From NCBI GenBank assembly GCA_025464795.1, contig JAODNB010000189.1, positions 1-6,182 of the forward strand: DNA of 6,182 nt. The letters are read 5' to 3'. Positions 5,610 through 6,182 of the stretch are shown one piece after another. Made by a program: the position numbers and the translations under genes. This stretch comes from Frankiales bacterium. Lineage in GTDB: Bacteria > Actinomycetota > Actinomycetes > Mycobacteriales > SCTD01. The notes under the pieces are model-generated. The model was not told the origin of the DNA, searched no databases, and saw only the letters and a list, made by a program, of their open reading frames with translations. Positions within the stretch are counted from its first letter, which is position 1, and each line of letters begins with the position of its first letter.

Positions 5610-6182
5610 ATGCAGACGGAACCCTGGGACGTGCGGCCGGTCCCGGCTGCCCTCTCGCCGGAGAAGCTCGCGTCGCTGGTCGAGTCCTCCCTGCGTGGGG
5701 CGGATGCGCTGCTGTTCACCGCGACGCCGCGGGAGGAGCTGGATGAGATCGGCCGGTTCGCTCAGCTCAAGGACCAGGCCTGGGTCGGGATGGTCCGGGC
5801 CATCGTGGCCGCCTACAACCGGGCCCCCGCCGCCCAGCGGGAGTTCGCCTGCGACGAAGTAGCCCTCGCGATCGGCGCCGGGTTCGGGACCGCCGCGAAC
5901 CTGGTCTCTCAGGCCCTCGACGCCTGCGCCCTGCCCGGGCTGGTCGAAGCCGTCGCCGCCGGGACCCTGACCGAACGGCATGCCCTGGCGGTGCTGCGGG
6001 AGCTCGACACGGTTGAGCTGACGCTGGAGCAGCGGCAGTGCATCGTGCTCATCGCCCTCGCCCGCTATGCGGGCCAGACCCCGGGTGAGCTCGCCAAGGT
6101 CATCCGCCGGCTGATCCTGACCGTCGACCGGGCCGCCGCGGCGGCCCGGCAGGACAAGGCCAGCCGCGACCGGCGGGTGGAT
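5610..6182 (+). CDS. DUF222 / 13E12-repeat family protein, N-terminal part (probable HNH endonuclease)
   Basis: The reading frame is open from ATG 5610 to the right edge, giving 191 residues without a stop. It carries the marks of the DUF222 domain: an N-terminal helix with LDEIGRFAQLKDQAWVGMVR (44-63), a helix-turn-helix-like segment FACDEVALAIGAGFGTAANL (79-98), the signature LPGLVEAVAAGTLTERHAL (108-126) and the arginine-rich helix ELAKVIRRLILTVD (160-173) followed by AAARQDKASRDRRV. In this family, abundant and multicopy in Actinobacteria, the DUF222 region is normally followed by a C-terminal HNH nuclease domain, which here would lie outside the window; its presence is inferred. The cellular role is poorly known; links to DNA damage and mobile-element-like spread have been suggested. 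An in-frame ATG at 5595 is possible but lies inside the predicted promoter. The gene is divergent from the propeller gene across 109 bases. Confidence 0.88.
   Translation, partial: MQTEPWDVRPVPAALSPEKLASLVESSLRGADALLFTATPREELDEIGRFAQLKDQAWVGMVRAIVAAYNRAPAAQREFACDEVALAIGAGFGTAANLVSQALDACALPGLVEAVAAGTLTERHALAVLRELDTVELTLEQRQCIVLIALARYAGQTPGELAKVIRRLILTVDRAAAAARQDKASRDRRVD

Noticed and set aside
4967..5746. 259-codon plus-strand open frame across the divergent region
   Set aside because: It is antisense to the signal-peptide end of the propeller gene and runs into the DUF222 gene in the wrong frame; Arg/Gly-rich without domain features.

Overview
The window is visibly G+C-rich, with strong G/C preference at third codon positions, GTG starts beside ATG starts, and two protein types typical of Actinobacteria: a DUF222/13E12-type protein, and a secreted propeller protein ending in an LAxTG-type sortase signal. 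The source is most likely a high-GC Gram-positive actinomycete; the genus cannot be told from the sequence. I see no rRNA, tRNA, CRISPR array, insertion sequence or phage gene.

Layout: (1) 1-185, minus strand, the 5' part of an SRPBCC (START/AHSA1-like) gene running off the left edge. (2) 186-283, a compact control region with a near-consensus minus-strand promoter and two identical 20-bp copies of an inverted-repeat operator, one filling the -35/-10 spacer and one just downstream of the -10. (3) 284-730, plus strand, a SnoaL/NTF2-like gene. (4) 757-2577, plus strand, a 606-residue protein of unknown function, 26 bases behind the SnoaL gene and perhaps co-transcribed. (5) 2591-5500, minus strand, a 969-residue secreted BNR/Asp-box beta-propeller protein with a C-terminal LAATG cell-wall sorting signal, convergent with the unknown gene. 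(6) 5501-5609, a divergent intergenic region holding a hairpin over the propeller gene's ribosome binding site and, on the other side, a promoter overlapped by a LexA-like box. (7) 5610-6182, plus strand, the N-terminal 191 residues of a DUF222 protein (13E12 family, usually ending in an HNH nuclease domain), running off the right edge.

The genes do not form an obvious single pathway. The two most informative regions are non-coding: the double operator at 203-250, which points to a dimeric repressor (ArsR- or TetR-like, not in the window) controlling the SRPBCC gene, and the SOS-like box at 5593-5604 on a probably leaderless promoter of the DUF222 gene. No gene-free stretch exceeds about 110 bases. 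I found no convincing evidence of a wholly new system; the 606-residue gene is the one coding region whose role I cannot assign.
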